From contig SAQG01000001.1 of NCBI GenBank assembly GCA_004020315.1, positions 1 to 64,000 on the forward strand: 64,000 nucleotides of DNA. Direction: 5' to 3'. Shown here one piece after another: positions 44,332-55,199 of the stretch. The DNA is from Mesorhizobium sp. Its GTDB lineage: Bacteria; Pseudomonadota; Alphaproteobacteria; Rhizobiales; Rhizobiaceae. Each line of letters starts with the position of its first letter. The first letter of the stretch is position 1. The notes below the pieces were generated by a model. It saw nothing but the letters and a program-made list of their open reading frames with translations. It was not told the origin of the DNA and ran no database searches. A program made the position numbers and the translations under genes.

Positions 44332-44935
44332 ATTTCAGGCTGTCGCAGAGCCCGGCGATGGCAGGTACGCTCGGAGCCGCTCGCCGGACGTTTATGCGAG
44401 CGATATTCTGGAAAGGCGCGCTGACCACTGCCCACCTGCCGCCCGCGCAATCACTTCCTGAAGTGCCGACATCGCGATTGGCGCGGGGCTTGCAAGGACC
44501 CTTGGTGCAACGTTCGACCGGAGCGCAGCGACGGGAGATGCCCGGGAGGGAGGAACCTGCCTCGATCCGGTTAGGAGACAAGAATTGTTGAATATAATCC
44601 CGCACACCGCAGCGCGAGTCCCGCGCGCCCTAAGCCCTCTTATCCCAGCTTTACGTGCAGGTGTTTGCTGCAGTCACGCTCAGCCATCGCACTCGGCCGC
44701 CTGAAGTCGCTCGGCGAACGGCGACCGCGGGGGCAGTTCGCACGCACACAGCGCCGCTCACGGATGGGTCGGCTGTTGGGCCCAGCCATCCCACCGCATC
44801 TCTTCGAATAGCACGAGCCCCTTGACCTCCCGTCATCCGCGAACAGCGGGTGAGGCATTAAAGCGGTGCCCCCTTTGACGTCAAAAGGCCAGCCGTTGCC
44901 GCCCTGCCGTTCACTGTTAATTGGAGCCTAACCAT
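44332..44935. other. Intergenic region, no gene recognised
   Basis: Six hundred bases with only unconvincing open frames on both strands. No homology is apparent and no terminator was seen after the sulfotransferase gene. Confidence 0.35.
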
Positions 44936-45677
44936 GCCTTACGCCAAAAGCCGGCCTTATCGCTCTTTCAGCCCTAGCCCTGCTTTTTTTCGGGCTGGCG
45001 ACGCAATATGGTCCAGTTGCCAAAGACTACGTGCGCCAGCATGAAAACCATAGCCGGCTCGTCGCGTTTTGGCGGAAGCTCATTCCAGAGCGGCGCGACG
45101 CACTCTTAACGACGCCGCTGCGCCAACTGCTGGCAACCCGAATGGCGACGTCCCTCTCGTCTTATTTTTGGACTACAACTGCCCGCGGTGCCGGGCGGAA
45201 GACCGTACAATCCAGCAAGCCCTCAAGCATGATCCCATGCTGAAGGTTGTCTACAAACATTGTCCGGGCAAGAGACCGGGTTCCAAATTTGCCGCACTGG
45301 CGGCGCTCGCCTCCAGCAAACAGGGAAAATATGAGGCGTTCCATCACGCCCTTATGGCTGCTCGCGGCCAGCTCAGCCAATTCGACATCTTGACTATCGC
45401 ACGACACGTTGGCCTCGAGGTTGAGCAGCTCAAGCGGGACATGGAAGACCGCGCCATCGAAAACGTCCTCGAGCGCAATTGCGCGCTCGCCAAGGAGCTG
45501 TACATCAACGTCACGCCGGCGTTGGTTCTCGGCGACGAAGTGATTTCAGGTGTGCTCAAGATTCACACGCTGGAACGCTTCATCGCCAAAGAGCGGGAAG
45601 AAGCTAAGCGTCGTGCCGGATCACAACTTCGGCATTTTGACAGCGTGGCGGCCGGTGCGATCCCGTTCTTTGGCCAC
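44936..45677 (+). pseudogene. DsbA-family thiol oxidoreductase, frameshifted
   Basis: The 5' part begins with a membrane-anchor-like ALLFFGLATQYGPVAKDYV and continues to FWRKLIPERRDALL in one frame; a break near 45130 moves to the frame with DVPLVLFLDYNCPRCRAEDR, which holds the CPRC active site. The thioredoxin fold then continues through QLSQFDILTIARHVGLEVEQ and LYINVTPALVLGDEVISG to the C-terminus. Relative to the second copy of the 3' end at 58406, one C is missing near 45622, so the original stop is bypassed. It was once a periplasmic Com1/DsbA-like protein. Confidence 0.8.
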
Positions 45678-45730
45678 GAGTGCCGCTTCTCGCGCCGGGC
45701 CAAATCTCTTATATGGCCCGGCAACGCGGT
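45369..45730 (+). repeat. Direct repeat copy 1 (dsbA 3' end)
   Basis: About 362 bp that recur at 58406-58768 in the same orientation with roughly six differences, including the single-base indel that alters the frame. It starts at CAGCTCAGC and ends at CAACGCGGT. Confidence 0.92.
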
Positions 45731-46665
45731 GCTAGCGTGCAAAGTCCTGCATTCAGCTCGCTTTCCTCAACTTGGCCGAACGCGATCGCACAGCTCGGGA
45801 TCTATTCAGCCGGTCCTGGTGTTTCCGTTCCGCCATCGGCGTCTTTCACCGAAGCCTCGCCAGAAGATAGGCGGGAGGCGCGCCGACGCCTGCTTCAGAT
45901 CGCGGCCGGCGCGACGATGATCGTCATGGGCTCTCGCCCCCCTGGGGTGATCGTACAAGTCCCGATTGTCAGAAGAATCTGTTGACGTGGACGCCTCGGC
46001 GCCAAGCTCGCGCCACCTGTCGACAGCGCGGCCCTTGGCGTGTTGGATAAAGCCGCAAAGCGGTTGCAAGAAATCCCGTTCGGATTGACGAAAATGACGG
46101 TGGCCGCACCCATGCACCTCGATCATGCCATTCAAGGCCGAGGCTCTGGTCGAGGTCACCTCATTGAGGATGACGGCGGCCGGAATTGCCTGGATCAAGC
46201 AGCCAATCGTGGTGCGCGACACCTCATTTATTGAATTGAGGGTGGCGCCGGCGTTCCGGCATTGAAGTCCTGATATCAATTGTGCGACAGGCTGCCTCAT
46301 CGAACCGCTGGCGGAGGCAAGCGTGGGCTGCAGCACCAGATCACAGGCATGCCGCCAGCGAGGCCATCCCATGTGCTTAATGGCCATGCCGCCAAGATCG
46401 AATTCGCTACCCGCATGAAACCTCGGTGTGGTGGAGGTGTTGAGAGGCACCTGCGCCAGGCTGGCGAACGGTTAGAAGCGGGCAAAACCCGTAGCTCAGC
46501 TCATAGCCCGCCTAAACAAAGGCGGGCATCTTAGAAGGCCGCAGTCCTTCGGACTTAGGTCCAAAAGAGCGGCCCAGGTGATTTCGCAAGCCGGGCGGGG
46601 GTTTGCGCCGTTCGCATCAAGAGCTGTCCGCCCGGCCAATTCTGTCCCTTACATAAACCTGACAA
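45731..46665. other. Decayed stretch downstream of the DsbA pseudogene
   Basis: No gene can be supported. A 7-bp inverted repeat GCCCGCC/GGCGGGC with an 8-base loop lies at 46506-46527 and may be a terminator-like hairpin without a T tract. Confidence 0.35.
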
Positions 46666-47859
46666 TCAGCCGCAAACGGTATACCAGCTGTCGAATCGGC
46701 CATTGTTTGGAACCGCACACAGAGCGCCGTAACAAACCTTCTCACCCTTGAAGTAGGCCAGGAACTGCAGTAAATGCGATATTTCGCGCTGTTCATCTTC
46801 GTCCCGGATAAGCTCCGGACCGCCCTGCGACTTCAGTGCCAGCTCGATCAACTCGATCGCCCGATCTTTGTTGCCGCTCTCGTGATAGTACAGGGCTGCC
46901 AAACGATAAGGCAGGAGCTTACGTTTGTCGCTTTCCGGGGGATTCAGTGCCAGGATGTGTTCGGACAGCTGTTTTCCCATCGCCAAGCGCTCAGCAGACG
47001 GAAAGTGCGAATGGTCAAGGTTCGGAAAGAAGAGCTCGTCTAACGCCGCAACCATCCAATTCTCGGAGTTTCTGTTGATCGCGTCGCGAACGAATTGGCG
47101 CATGACGGGCAAGCCGACCTGCATGTCCTTCATTTTGTGAAGCAACAGATTCACATGAGAACGGCGGAAACCGAGGTTGTCCGGCATCAAGGCGATGCCT
47201 TCTTCGATCGCCGAGAGCGCCGTCTTCCAATCCTTTTTCTCCACCGCCGCCCGATATCTGTCCTTGATCGGCTTCTTCAGCGCTTGTTCGCGCGCTATGG
47301 GTTCGCCTTCCGCGATCCGCTCCGCATCGGCGGATTTTGCCTGATCGCTGGTGCGCCAGCTGCCGTTAAGCACCTTCGGCAAGACCTCATCGAGTTTCGT
47401 CGGTTCACCAATAAAGGCGATGCAGCCGTCTCGGTCGACCACGAAACTGGTGGGAATCCAGAAAGAAAAGCTGGGCTCCAGCCAAAGCTTGTCCATTTCG
47501 CCTGTGGAGTCGAATGCGATCCGATAGTTCAGATTCGGGAACTTTTCCGTCAACCAAGCGTCCAACGTGCTTCGGGCCTCATCGGCCGTTGGAGCGCGTT
47601 CACTAGCCGCGACTCCTACGATCTCAACGCCGCTTTCCCTGTATTTCTCCTGCAGCTGCATCAGATGGGGCATCCCGTCCACACACGAACCGCACCAAGT
47701 TGCCCAAAATTCGACGATGTACACTTTGCCGGGCTCGAAGCTGGTGAGGGGCTCGCCACGCAGCCAGGTTTCCGCTTGAATCGAAGGAGCCGGGGACTCG
47801 ATCTGCAACACCACGTTGTTCTCCAAAGCCGTTGTCAAAGGTTGTGAGATTTTCTGCAC
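46666..47859 (-). CDS. TlpA/AhpC-type thioredoxin-domain protein with TPR-like tail
   Basis: A 397-residue protein. Residues about 25-175 form a TlpA/ResA-like redoxin domain with WATWCGSC (52-59) as the redox-active CxxC and a WIPTSFVVDRDG segment with the cis-Pro loop. From about 200 to 375 the protein is helical, with repeat-like blocks (DRYRAAVEKKDWKTALSAIE; RLAALYYHESGNKDRAIELI) resembling tetratricopeptides. There is no signal peptide, so it seems cytoplasmic, which is unusual for TlpA relatives. Intact within decayed surroundings; promoter expected at 47860-47950. Confidence 0.82.
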   Translation of the reverse strand: MQKISQPLTTALENNVVLQIESPAPSIQAETWLRGEPLTSFEPGKVYIVEFWATWCGSCVDGMPHLMQLQEKYRESGVEIVGVAASERAPTADEARSTLDAWLTEKFPNLNYRIAFDSTGEMDKLWLEPSFSFWIPTSFVVDRDGCIAFIGEPTKLDEVLPKVLNGSWRTSDQAKSADAERIAEGEPIAREQALKKPIKDRYRAAVEKKDWKTALSAIEEGIALMPDNLGFRRSHVNLLLHKMKDMQVGLPVMRQFVRDAINRNSENWMVAALDELFFPNLDHSHFPSAERLAMGKQLSEHILALNPPESDKRKLLPYRLAALYYHESGNKDRAIELIELALKSQGGPELIRDEDEQREISHLLQFLAYFKGEKVCYGALCAVPNNGRFDSWYTVCG

Positions 47860-48590
47860 GAGCTTATTTCCCTCTCAGAGACGGCACACGGTTCAGGGGA
47901 GAGAACATCCTCGTCTGCTCCATTGCATACCGTCCTGCTGCAAGCGTTGCAAGGTCCATGCCAGCGGGCTCAGCGCGCAAGTGCATGAATATGCTTTGAA
48001 AACCCTCCGCAGTGCCCGGATGGCGGTTGGATTGAACCTGACAAGTTTCTGCCTTTGTCAGGTTTTGAACGCGCATTGCCCGTGTTTCGCGCCGCCAGAA
48101 AAGCGTGGCCCATCCGCACGATCCTGAAGCCCAAACCGTCGAACACGTGCGACACCGCCGCAATATGTCGTGCCATGCATCGATGCCAAGCGCCTCGGCG
48201 TTGAGCTCGCAGCACGCCAGAACATCATCGACGAGACGTTCAAGCTCGACCCGGGAACGGGAAAACGGCCCGAGGTTTGGCCTTGGTCGGGACGGCCGAA
48301 CGGCAATATCGCCGAGAGGGAAAGACGCAGAAGAAGATCATCACACCCGGCGAGCCGAAAGTGTCGGCAAGCCATCGCAGAAGGCAGCAAACATGCAGGC
48401 CCAGACGTATCGCTGGGCGATCTGAGGGAGTGGCATACGTTGCGCGCCTGGTGCAGAAATTGCTCGCATCATGCCGAAGTAAGGTCGGCCGCGCTAATCC
48501 GCCGGTATGGCAAAGGCGCACTATTCAGCACGGTCGAGGGCACTTGGTTGCCCGGGAATTGAACCGGCTCATCACTGGTCAGTGATAATG
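47860..48590. other. Decayed region containing a degenerate repeat
   Basis: Several long overlapping open frames on both strands but no recognisable protein. The part 48094-48214 recurs at about 60117-60251 with many changes, see the repeat entry. Confidence 0.4.
48094..48214 (+). repeat. Degenerate direct repeat, copy 1
   Basis: The block from CCGCCAGAAAAGCGTGGCC to GCACGCCAGAA is found again near 60117-60251, same orientation, roughly 80-85% identical by eye, with both substitutions and small indels. It contains a GCATCGATGCCAAGCG core present in both. Confidence 0.75.
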
Positions 48591-48896
48591 CCAGCCAGTT
48601 CATCTCGAACGCCATCCTCTCCTGCGCGGATCAGAACCGGTCGAATGGCATTCCATGCGCATGGCAAGCATCGCTATCGCCTGTGGCGCGCCGACTGCAA
48701 CACCGCGCGGCCGCACTCCCAAATCGCCTGGCAGACACCGGCCAAGTTCGCCACCACCTTCAATCCGCGACGGTCGCTCGCGCTGCGCTATGCGAAAGGC
48801 TCCGCGCCAGCCCCCGTCGCTTCACCCGCCCAGCAGCGCACAACCCACGCCGGAAACGAACCCAAAACTGGAGAAACTCGGGGCGACGTCATTTAG
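48591..48896 (+). pseudogene. IS3-family transposase C-terminal fragment
   Basis: The frame reads LWRADCNTARPHSQIAWQTP and AKFATTFNPRRSLALRYAKG, the well-known C-terminal end of IS3/IS407-group OrfB transposases (NxxRPHSxL motif), followed by a SAPAPVASPAQQRT tail. The catalytic domain is lost. Confidence 0.75.
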
Positions 48897-50330
48897 ATTC
48901 CACCCATGCAGAGGTACTTCATTTCGAGGTAGTCTTCGAGCCCGTGGCGGGAACCCTCCCGCCCGATGCCGGACTGCTTCATGCCGCCAAAGGGCGCCGC
49001 TTCCGAAGACATACGCCCCGTATTGATGCCAATCATGCCATATTCCAATGCCTCGGCCACGCGCCAGACACGCCTCAGGTTCGAGGCATGGAAATAGGCG
49101 GCGAGCCCGTAAATCGTGTCGTTTGCCTCACAGACAACCTGATCCGCATCGTGGAAGCGGATGATCGGCGCCAACGGCCCGAAAGTCTCCTCTTGCGCAA
49201 CCGCCATGATGCTGGAGATCTCGGTGAAGGCTGTGGGTTGAAAACGTTCGGCCCCGCATCGAATTATCCCACCCTTAGCAACGGCATCTGCGATGTGGGA
49301 CTCGATCTTGGCCAAAGCATGCATGTCGATGAGTGGTCAGACGTCCACTCCCGGAGCGAAGCCGTCGCCAACCGATAAGTGCCGGACTTTCTCCACGAAC
49401 TTCTCGACGAACTCATCGTGAACGCTCGATTGGACGTAAAGCCGGTTCGATGAAACGCAAGTCTGGCCGGCATTGCGGAACTTCGCCTGGATCGCCCCGT
49501 CAACGGCAGCGTCAATATCCGCGTCGTCGAAGACGATGAAGGGCGCATTGCCGCCGAGCTCGAGGCTGACCTTCTTGATCTAGTCCGAGCACTGGCGCAT
49601 GAGCAGTCGGCCAACCTCGGTGGAGCCTGTAAAGCTGATGTTTCGGACCTTGGCATTGGAGCAGAGTTCGCGGCCCCACGCGATCACCTTCGGACGCATA
49701 GACCAGGTTGACAACGCCGTCAGGAAAGCCGGCTTGCTGCGCGAGGGCAAACATTGCACCTGCCACGAGCGGCGTCGGTTCAGCAGGTTTGAGCACGATC
49801 GCGCAGCCCGCCGCCAGGGCCGGCGAGATCTTGCGCGCCACCATCGACGCTGGGAAATTCCATGGCGTAATCGTGCCGACGACACCGATCTGCTGATTGA
49901 TCACCATCATCCGACGGTCTGTAGACGGTGCGGAGATCGTCTCGCCATAGATGCGATTGGCTTCTTCGGCGTACCATTGCAGATACGCGGCCGCATGCGA
50001 AACCTCCGACTTGGCTTCGGCAAACGGCTTGCCCATTTCCGCAGTCAGAATCGCGGCGAGATCGCCTGCATGGCGATGATCAGCTGATGCCATCGCCAAA
50101 GAAGGTCGCTGCGCTCTCGGGCGGTCAGCGCCGCCCATCCAGGCTGCGCGACATAGGCCTCGTCTACCGCAGCCCGTGTCTCCTCCACGCCCATGTCGGA
50201 CGTCCTGCCAGCACTTCGCCGCTCGACGGGTTGAGGACCACAAATGACCGCTCGCGAACTGACGTGCCAAGTGCCGGCAGGCGATGGACGGCGCCAAACA
50301 GGTCCGGGGATTTCAGTGGCGGATCATCGG
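48897..50330 (-). pseudogene. gabD: Succinate-semialdehyde dehydrogenase (GabD-type), frameshifted
   Basis: Aldehyde dehydrogenase pieces in at least three frames: start VLNPSSGEVLAG near 50240; MGKPFAEAKSEVSHAAAYLQ, WYAEEANRIYGETI and VGTITPWNFPASMVARKISP up to about 49690; the Cys region [16 protein letters not shown] near 49470; and the C-terminal QEETFGPLAPIIRF and GRMSSEAAPFGGMKQSGIGR, ending YLEMKYLCMGGI. The sequence order is complete, so the gene has decayed by small indels rather than deletion. It would have oxidised succinate semialdehyde to succinate (GABA degradation). Confidence 0.85.
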
Positions 50331-51059
50331 CAGGCACAGGGGCAAACCGGGTTCCTCTCAAAGGCAGCTGATATGTATAATCGGCAGAGCCTCGGCGTGT
50401 ACTCCGCACCTGCGGGTCCTTATAGGGCCTCGGCCATACGGCTGGTAGACCATCCACTCAACTTGAAAGGGAGAATTCTTGAACGCTTCTGGTCGATGGC
50501 TTGCGGTTCTCATCAGGTGCAAACTGAACAATGGACATCGGCTTCCCGACCGCGCGTAGCGGCCATCGGTCCGAATAGCAGCAGTGCAGCCAAATGCCTT
50601 TTTTGAGCATCATCGGATTGAAATTGCTTTCAAAAGTCCTCGATCTTGCCGCCCCCCATCGCGAGCGCCACAAACGGGCGTGGAAAATCAAAAGGGACCA
50701 CAATCGAGAATCAGCACGGTGATGCCTTCTTTGCGACCGTAGGCACGCAGATCATCTGCCAGTTGGGCTCGGGACCGTGCAGGTCGCGCCCCAAAAAACG
50801 AGAAGGGGGGTCGTTGTGGTGGAAGAGGTCGGGGATTTTCGAAAGAGCGTCGTTTACGGCGGGTCGTCCCTGTAGAGCATTCCCCTCGAATGCGACCGCC
50901 TTCAAAGGAGGACTTGCCATCGACGCCACGCTGATAACCGCTGCTGGCAAGCTGGAACTCAATACCGGTTAATTGCACTGAGGGCGGCGGCAACCACCCC
51001 TCGAAAACTTTTTGCCCGGGGGCTTAAGCTCGGAAAGAGTGTTCCTTATCATATTGTGT
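50331..51059. other. Decayed region between GabD and Fic pseudogenes
   Basis: Minus-strand frames (50458-50703 and 50688-50993) can be joined into one longer product with segments FDFPRPFVALAMGGGK and FEGNALQGRPAVNDAL, which suggests a further broken gene, but I do not recognise a family. Confidence 0.35.
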
Positions 51060-51060
51060 T

Positions 51061-51745
51061 CAAAGTAAATGGACGTGGTGCGTTTCGTGGGTTGAATCAC
51101 ATAAAGTAGTCTGTGTTAACGTCTGCCAAACCACGTTCCCTTGCCGGTTCCATGTTGGGGCTAGATGGTTTATTTCGACCAGGGTTGCCACATGTTTTTT
51201 GACGGTGTTCCGGTTTGCACCGGTCAGGTTGACGATCTCGCCAATGGTCATTCGCCCGCGCTCCTTGAGGGCTTCAACTATTTGAAGGGAGAGTTCCGGA
51301 AGCGTACCGAGCACGAGACGCTCGCGCTCGATTTTCTTCTCAAGCCGCTGCTTTTGCTGCTGAAGAGCGCGCAGGAAATAAACAGCCCAGCGCTGCCAAT
51401 TAGGCCTCGGACTGCGGATCGTTTTTTGAGTTTGCCGAAGCGCCAGATAGTAGCCCTCCTTGCTGTTCTCGATCACGCTTTCGAGCGAAGAGTAAGGCAC
51501 ATAAGCATAGCCACTGCGCATCAGCAGAAGCGTCGTCAGAACGCGATAGCCTTCCATTGCCGTCCTGGAATGGATGGATCTCCAAAAAGACCACCGTGAA
51601 CATTGCCACGACGAGCAGAGATCTCGACCGCATCGACTGCGCCAGCCGACGCCCGAAGGGATTGTGCAGACGATCGAGCGGTTACGTCGCCGGCGCTAGA
51701 AAATAGGCCCTCCACTGAGCATCTATCATTAGCCTGAACTTTCGA
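51061..51745 (-). pseudogene. Fic-domain protein, frameshifted
   Basis: The frame ending near 51400 holds EIHPFQDGNGRLSR, the HPFx(D/E)GNGR Fic motif that AMPylates target proteins. The other frame (51061-51557) carries the following helices (LLLMRSGYAYVPYSSLESVI, YYLALRQTQKTIRS) and a C-terminal winged helix with GRMTIGEIVNLTGANRNTVK. The N-terminus is degenerate. At least one indel near 51550 separates the parts, so the protein is not made whole. Confidence 0.75.
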
Positions 51746-51834
51746 GCCCTTGCCAAGCTTTGTCGGGGCGGTCTCGCCCATCACGGCTGGGAAGTGCGGT
51801 CCATGGAAACCGGCGTATCAGTTAGATCGATCAT

Positions 51835-53673
51835 CTATGCAAACCCTTCGATGCGTTCGTGGACAATCGCGCGCATTTGCTCCGCCATCTTCGCGCCTTG
51901 AGAGCCGTCTGATAGAGGCGGCGGCAATTCGAGGTGGTTGAGCGCGCGTGAGAGGGCTGCAACAAGATCGTCGATGCTGGTATCCGCATCGGCTGCCTTG
52001 ACGCCAGCCGTGCTCGCGAAAGCCTTGAAGTCGGCGCGCCGCAGACGATCGTCCTTGCCGTTCAGCTTGAGGGCCATCCGGTCTTTTTCGAGGCGTGGAA
52101 ACACGCGAGTCGTGACCGCGTCGTAGAGCGGAGCCATGCGAACTGAGCTGAATTGCGTGCTGCCGGGCTCTGCGATTTCCAGCAGTGCCATGTTCTTCAG
52201 GTGCATGTCGCCATCGGCGATCAGCCAGGCGAATAAGGATCGCTTCAGGACAAGCAGGACGTCTTCTTCGGGAGAGGTCGATAGCGGCCTTAGTGCCCGC
52301 GCGATGCGCTCCATCGTGCCGTCGTATTTTGCTTCGGTGGGCACGCCAAGTACCGAGCAGAAGTCCTCAAGCGCGAGCAGGTGTTTGTCCTCGAGGCTCG
52401 TTCTGATATCGAACCGCTCCACGAGTAGCGCCGGAGGCATCCCGTCAGGCATCGGGACGAGCGCTGTCGCGGGCGTCTTGAAACCGGCCGCGCTGCCCAA
52501 AGCGAGCGACTGCCATTCGATAACTGGCAGGGCCTCAAATCCGCCCGTACCCGCAGGTTTGAGAATGTGGGTAAAAGGCCGGCCGATACTGGGAGAGAGG
52601 GTGCCATCCGCACTGAGGAACATAGGCGCTTTGATCTGAACACCCGAAAGGCGAGGCGTATCAGTACGCTCGAATATCTGTGCGAGATTGCGTTCGAAAC
52701 TCTGCTCCAGGTCGCCGCGACCCGGCCCTGCATACTGGCCAGTGAAGACAGTGTTTCTAGTGAAGCCATTGAGCCGGGTTAACAGGATGTCGGGCGGCAG
52801 GGCGGAGAGATCGCTCGCACGCTCGACGATGGTGATGTTGGACATGTAGCGTTTGCCCGAGCGTAGCGTCGCGCGCTCGTCGCGGTCGTTCAACACTGAC
52901 TCAAGCCAGCCTTCAGGCAGCAGCGACAGAATGAAAGGAGGGAGCTTGCCCGGCGTGGTCTGGCGAACAAGTGGCGGGCCCTGATCGTCTGCATTCCAGC
53001 GCCACTCAAAACCATCATGTGTGAGATTTCCGAGCGGAGCGCCGTGCCACGCCACGATCAGATCGAGCGCGGCTCCGTTGCGTGCCGGTTCTGTGGTCAG
53101 TGGAGGGCGGAGGAAAAAGCGCTCGGCGTGCTCGCCCTCGCGATACCACTGGTTCGCGCGGGCAAGCGCCCATGTCGCGTCGGCAGCGCCCTGGGCGCTG
53201 CCGTATTGTTCTATGAGGCGGTTCGCGATTGCCTCGCGCATCGTCTCGTCGATGGATGCCGCGTGTTCGCTGCGCAGGCGGAAAGCTTCGAGGAAGCGCT
53301 GGCGCATCGAGGAGACGTCGATCCGGATTTCTCCCATTCCATCATCGACAATCGCTTGAGCGACTGATGGGTGGTCGGGAGCTGCGTTCTGAATGATTTC
53401 CAGCAAGCGCAAGCGCCTGCGCTGTATTCGTCGCCCGCTCAGGAACAGGCGGCCATCCCGGGTCGGGCCGAGAAGCACAGCGCTCGCCGCCGAGAGGTAA
53501 GCGTTGGGATACAGGTATTTGGCGATGCGGACGGCGTGCTTGAGTATCGTGGCCTCGATATCCTCCCCGGCATCGACATAGATGCCGCGCATTAGCTGGA
53601 CGAGCTTGCCCGTTTCAGCCTGATAGTGGCTGCGGGTTTTATCGATGTTTTCCCCAACGAGGTGAAGGGCCAT
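51835..53673 (-). CDS. HipA-like kinase with fused N-terminal AbiEi-type domain
   Basis: A 612-residue fusion. Residues 1-190 look like an AbiEi-type antitoxin/transcription-factor module (SHYQAETGKLVQLMRGIY, NAYLSAASAVLLGPTRDG), the rest is a HipA Ser/Thr kinase with an N-subdomain near 205-320, LLPEGWLESVL at about 260, and the catalytic DGDMHLKN (487-494) plus YDAV (519-522). HipA proteins usually depend on a separate HipB; here the DNA-binding module is fused in. Two operator-like inverted repeats lie 8-100 bases upstream. The frame is intact, in contrast to the surrounding pseudogenes. Confidence 0.8.
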   Translation of the reverse strand: MALHLVGENIDKTRSHYQAETGKLVQLMRGIYVDAGEDIEATILKHAVRIAKYLYPNAYLSAASAVLLGPTRDGRLFLSGRRIQRRRLRLLEIIQNAAPDHPSVAQAIVDDGMGEIRIDVSSMRQRFLEAFRLRSEHAASIDETMREAIANRLIEQYGSAQGAADATWALARANQWYREGEHAERFFLRPPLTTEPARNGAALDLIVAWHGAPLGNLTHDGFEWRWNADDQGPPLVRQTTPGKLPPFILSLLPEGWLESVLNDRDERATLRSGKRYMSNITIVERASDLSALPPDILLTRLNGFTRNTVFTGQYAGPGRGDLEQSFERNLAQIFERTDTPRLSGVQIKAPMFLSADGTLSPSIGRPFTHILKPAGTGGFEALPVIEWQSLALGSAAGFKTPATALVPMPDGMPPALLVERFDIRTSLEDKHLLALEDFCSVLGVPTEAKYDGTMERIARALRPLSTSPEEDVLLVLKRSLFAWLIADGDMHLKNMALLEIAEPGSTQFSSVRMAPLYDAVTTRVFPRLEKDRMALKLNGKDDRLRRADFKAFASTAGVKAADADTSIDDLVAALSRALNHLELPPPLSDGSQGAKMAEQMRAIVHERIEGFA

Positions 53674-53680
53674 TTTCTAA

Positions 53681-53707
53681 CTTTCCCGTATCTGATATAC
53701 GGGAAAG
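53681..53707. promoter_or_regulatory. Operator-like palindrome 1 upstream of AbiEi-HipA
   Basis: Perfect 11-bp arms CTTTCCCGTAT and ATACGGGAAAG around CTGAT. It lies 8 bases before the ATG at 53673, so a bound protein would block ribosome access or transcription. Confidence 0.75.
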
Positions 53708-53738
53708 CTAGCATAATCGGCTTCATATTCAAGAGTTT

Positions 53739-53773
53739 CTAACTTTCCCGTATTTGGTATACGCAAAAGTTAG
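53739..53773. promoter_or_regulatory. Operator-like palindrome 2 upstream of AbiEi-HipA
   Basis: Repeats the same core (CTAACTTTCCCGTAT) with an imperfect partner arm ATACGCAAAAGTTAG. The centres of the two sites are about 62 bases apart, a layout suited to cooperative autoregulation. Confidence 0.65.
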
Positions 53774-53937
53774 AATACTTTCTCGGAACGAGTTCTTCGG
53801 GTCGGGAATCGAACCACGGGAGAGAACCTGGTCTGCGAAGGCGAGCAGGCAGAACTCAAGGCGTTCATTCTGCCACACCATAGTCGGATCAGCCACACGT
53901 AGGTCGGCGAGTCCTTCAGCTATTGTAGAGCGTGGGA

Positions 53938-55199
53938 TTATTCGCTGTCACGGGCCAACGCCCATAATCGCGGGCTCGGCCGAAAGCAGCTTCTTCGCCG
54001 CCGCCCTGCCTGCTCGAGGATCACCTGCTCGATGAGGGCCGGGCGGCGCTGGATGTAGTCTATGCCGAGTTTGTCGAGCTGCAACCCGACAAGCGTGGCG
54101 GAAATCGGCCTGGAGGAACCCAGATTGTCGATAGCATAGGCGCCGATCAGATACTTCTTGCTCGCTTCGAGTTCGGCCGCTGTTGGGCCTGTGTCCACCA
54201 GCTCCTTGATTAGTTGTCTTATCAGGTCGAGCGTCTCGGCCGCCCTGTCGGCGCGCGTCGACGTCGTCACGACAAGCATGTTGGGCTGGTAGTCTTCCAA
54301 GCTGGACGAGACACCGTAGGCAAGGCCGCGCTTTTCGCGCACTTCCTGGAACAGACGTGAGGTAAATCGTGAGCCTCCGACTATATCGTTCATCAGCTGT
54401 CCCGCGTAGAATTCCGGGTCGTTGCGTCCCATGGCGGGAAAAGCCAGCTGGAGCGAAGTCTGGGGGAGGGCGTTGCGACCTGCGTCCGCTCGCCGCTTCG
54501 GGGTGACATCAGGTACGGGGGCGAGCGCCTGTTTCTGAGGCAAATCGCCGAACAGCTGGTCGAGCCTTGCTCTCAGGGCTTTGGCATCTATGTCGCCTAC
54601 GACCGCCACATGCAGCCCGTCGCGGGCGAAAGCGGCTTTGTGGAAGGCGCTTAGATCGGCGGGCGTTACGCTGGTCAGGCTCCCTTGGGCGGTCTCGAAT
54701 ACGGATGCGTGCCGTAGAGTCCGCGCCGCCAGGCCAGCTCGGGGATCGCGTGAGGTTCGCGCTCATCGGCAATGATTTCGGAGAGAAGCTGGGCGCGTAT
54801 GCGGTCGAAAACTGCTGGTATAGCCGGCTGCGGGTCCCGCCGCCGAGGATGTCGGCCAGCAGTCGAGCGCCTCGGCCTCGCCGGGTGCGGCCGTATGATA
54901 GGACGGCACCATCCATTGCGTGGAAAAGCGCGGCACCGAATTGCGCACGCCGGTCAGCGTCACCGTGCGCTTGGCGTTTTGCTCCGGCTCGACTGGGCGG
55001 ATGCGGGTTAGACCAGGAGCCGTCGGCACGGTTCCCTACGTCTTATCGGCCAGCGCCTTGACCGTTTCCGGCTCGACATCGCCGGCCACCACCAGGACGG
55101 CGTTGCTGGGCGTGTAATATTTGTCATAGAAGGCTCTGGAGTCGGTGCCGTAGCGGATCGTGTTGGAATTTGGCGGAGCAGCCTCCGGCAAATTGAGGT
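53938..55199 (-). pseudogene. M16-family peptidase genes, fused and frameshifted remnants
   Basis: Two PqqL/pitrilysin-like M16 units in tandem are recognisable. The upstream one (about 54700-55199) gives [31 protein letters not shown] and VRNSVPRFSTQWMVPSYHTA; the downstream one (53938-54700) gives ELAWRRGLYGTHPYSRP, VAVVGDIDAKALRARLDQLF, FYAGQLMNDIVGGSRFTSRL and EVREKRGLAYGVSSSLEDYQ. The HxxEH zinc motif region is lost and several indels occur. The IS256 element ends at the 5' break near 55200. Confidence 0.8.

Noticed and set aside
45806..46450. Minus-strand open frame of about 214 codons after the DsbA pseudogene
   Set aside because: Its composition and lack of any motif or good start suggest chance; no family could be recognised on either strand.
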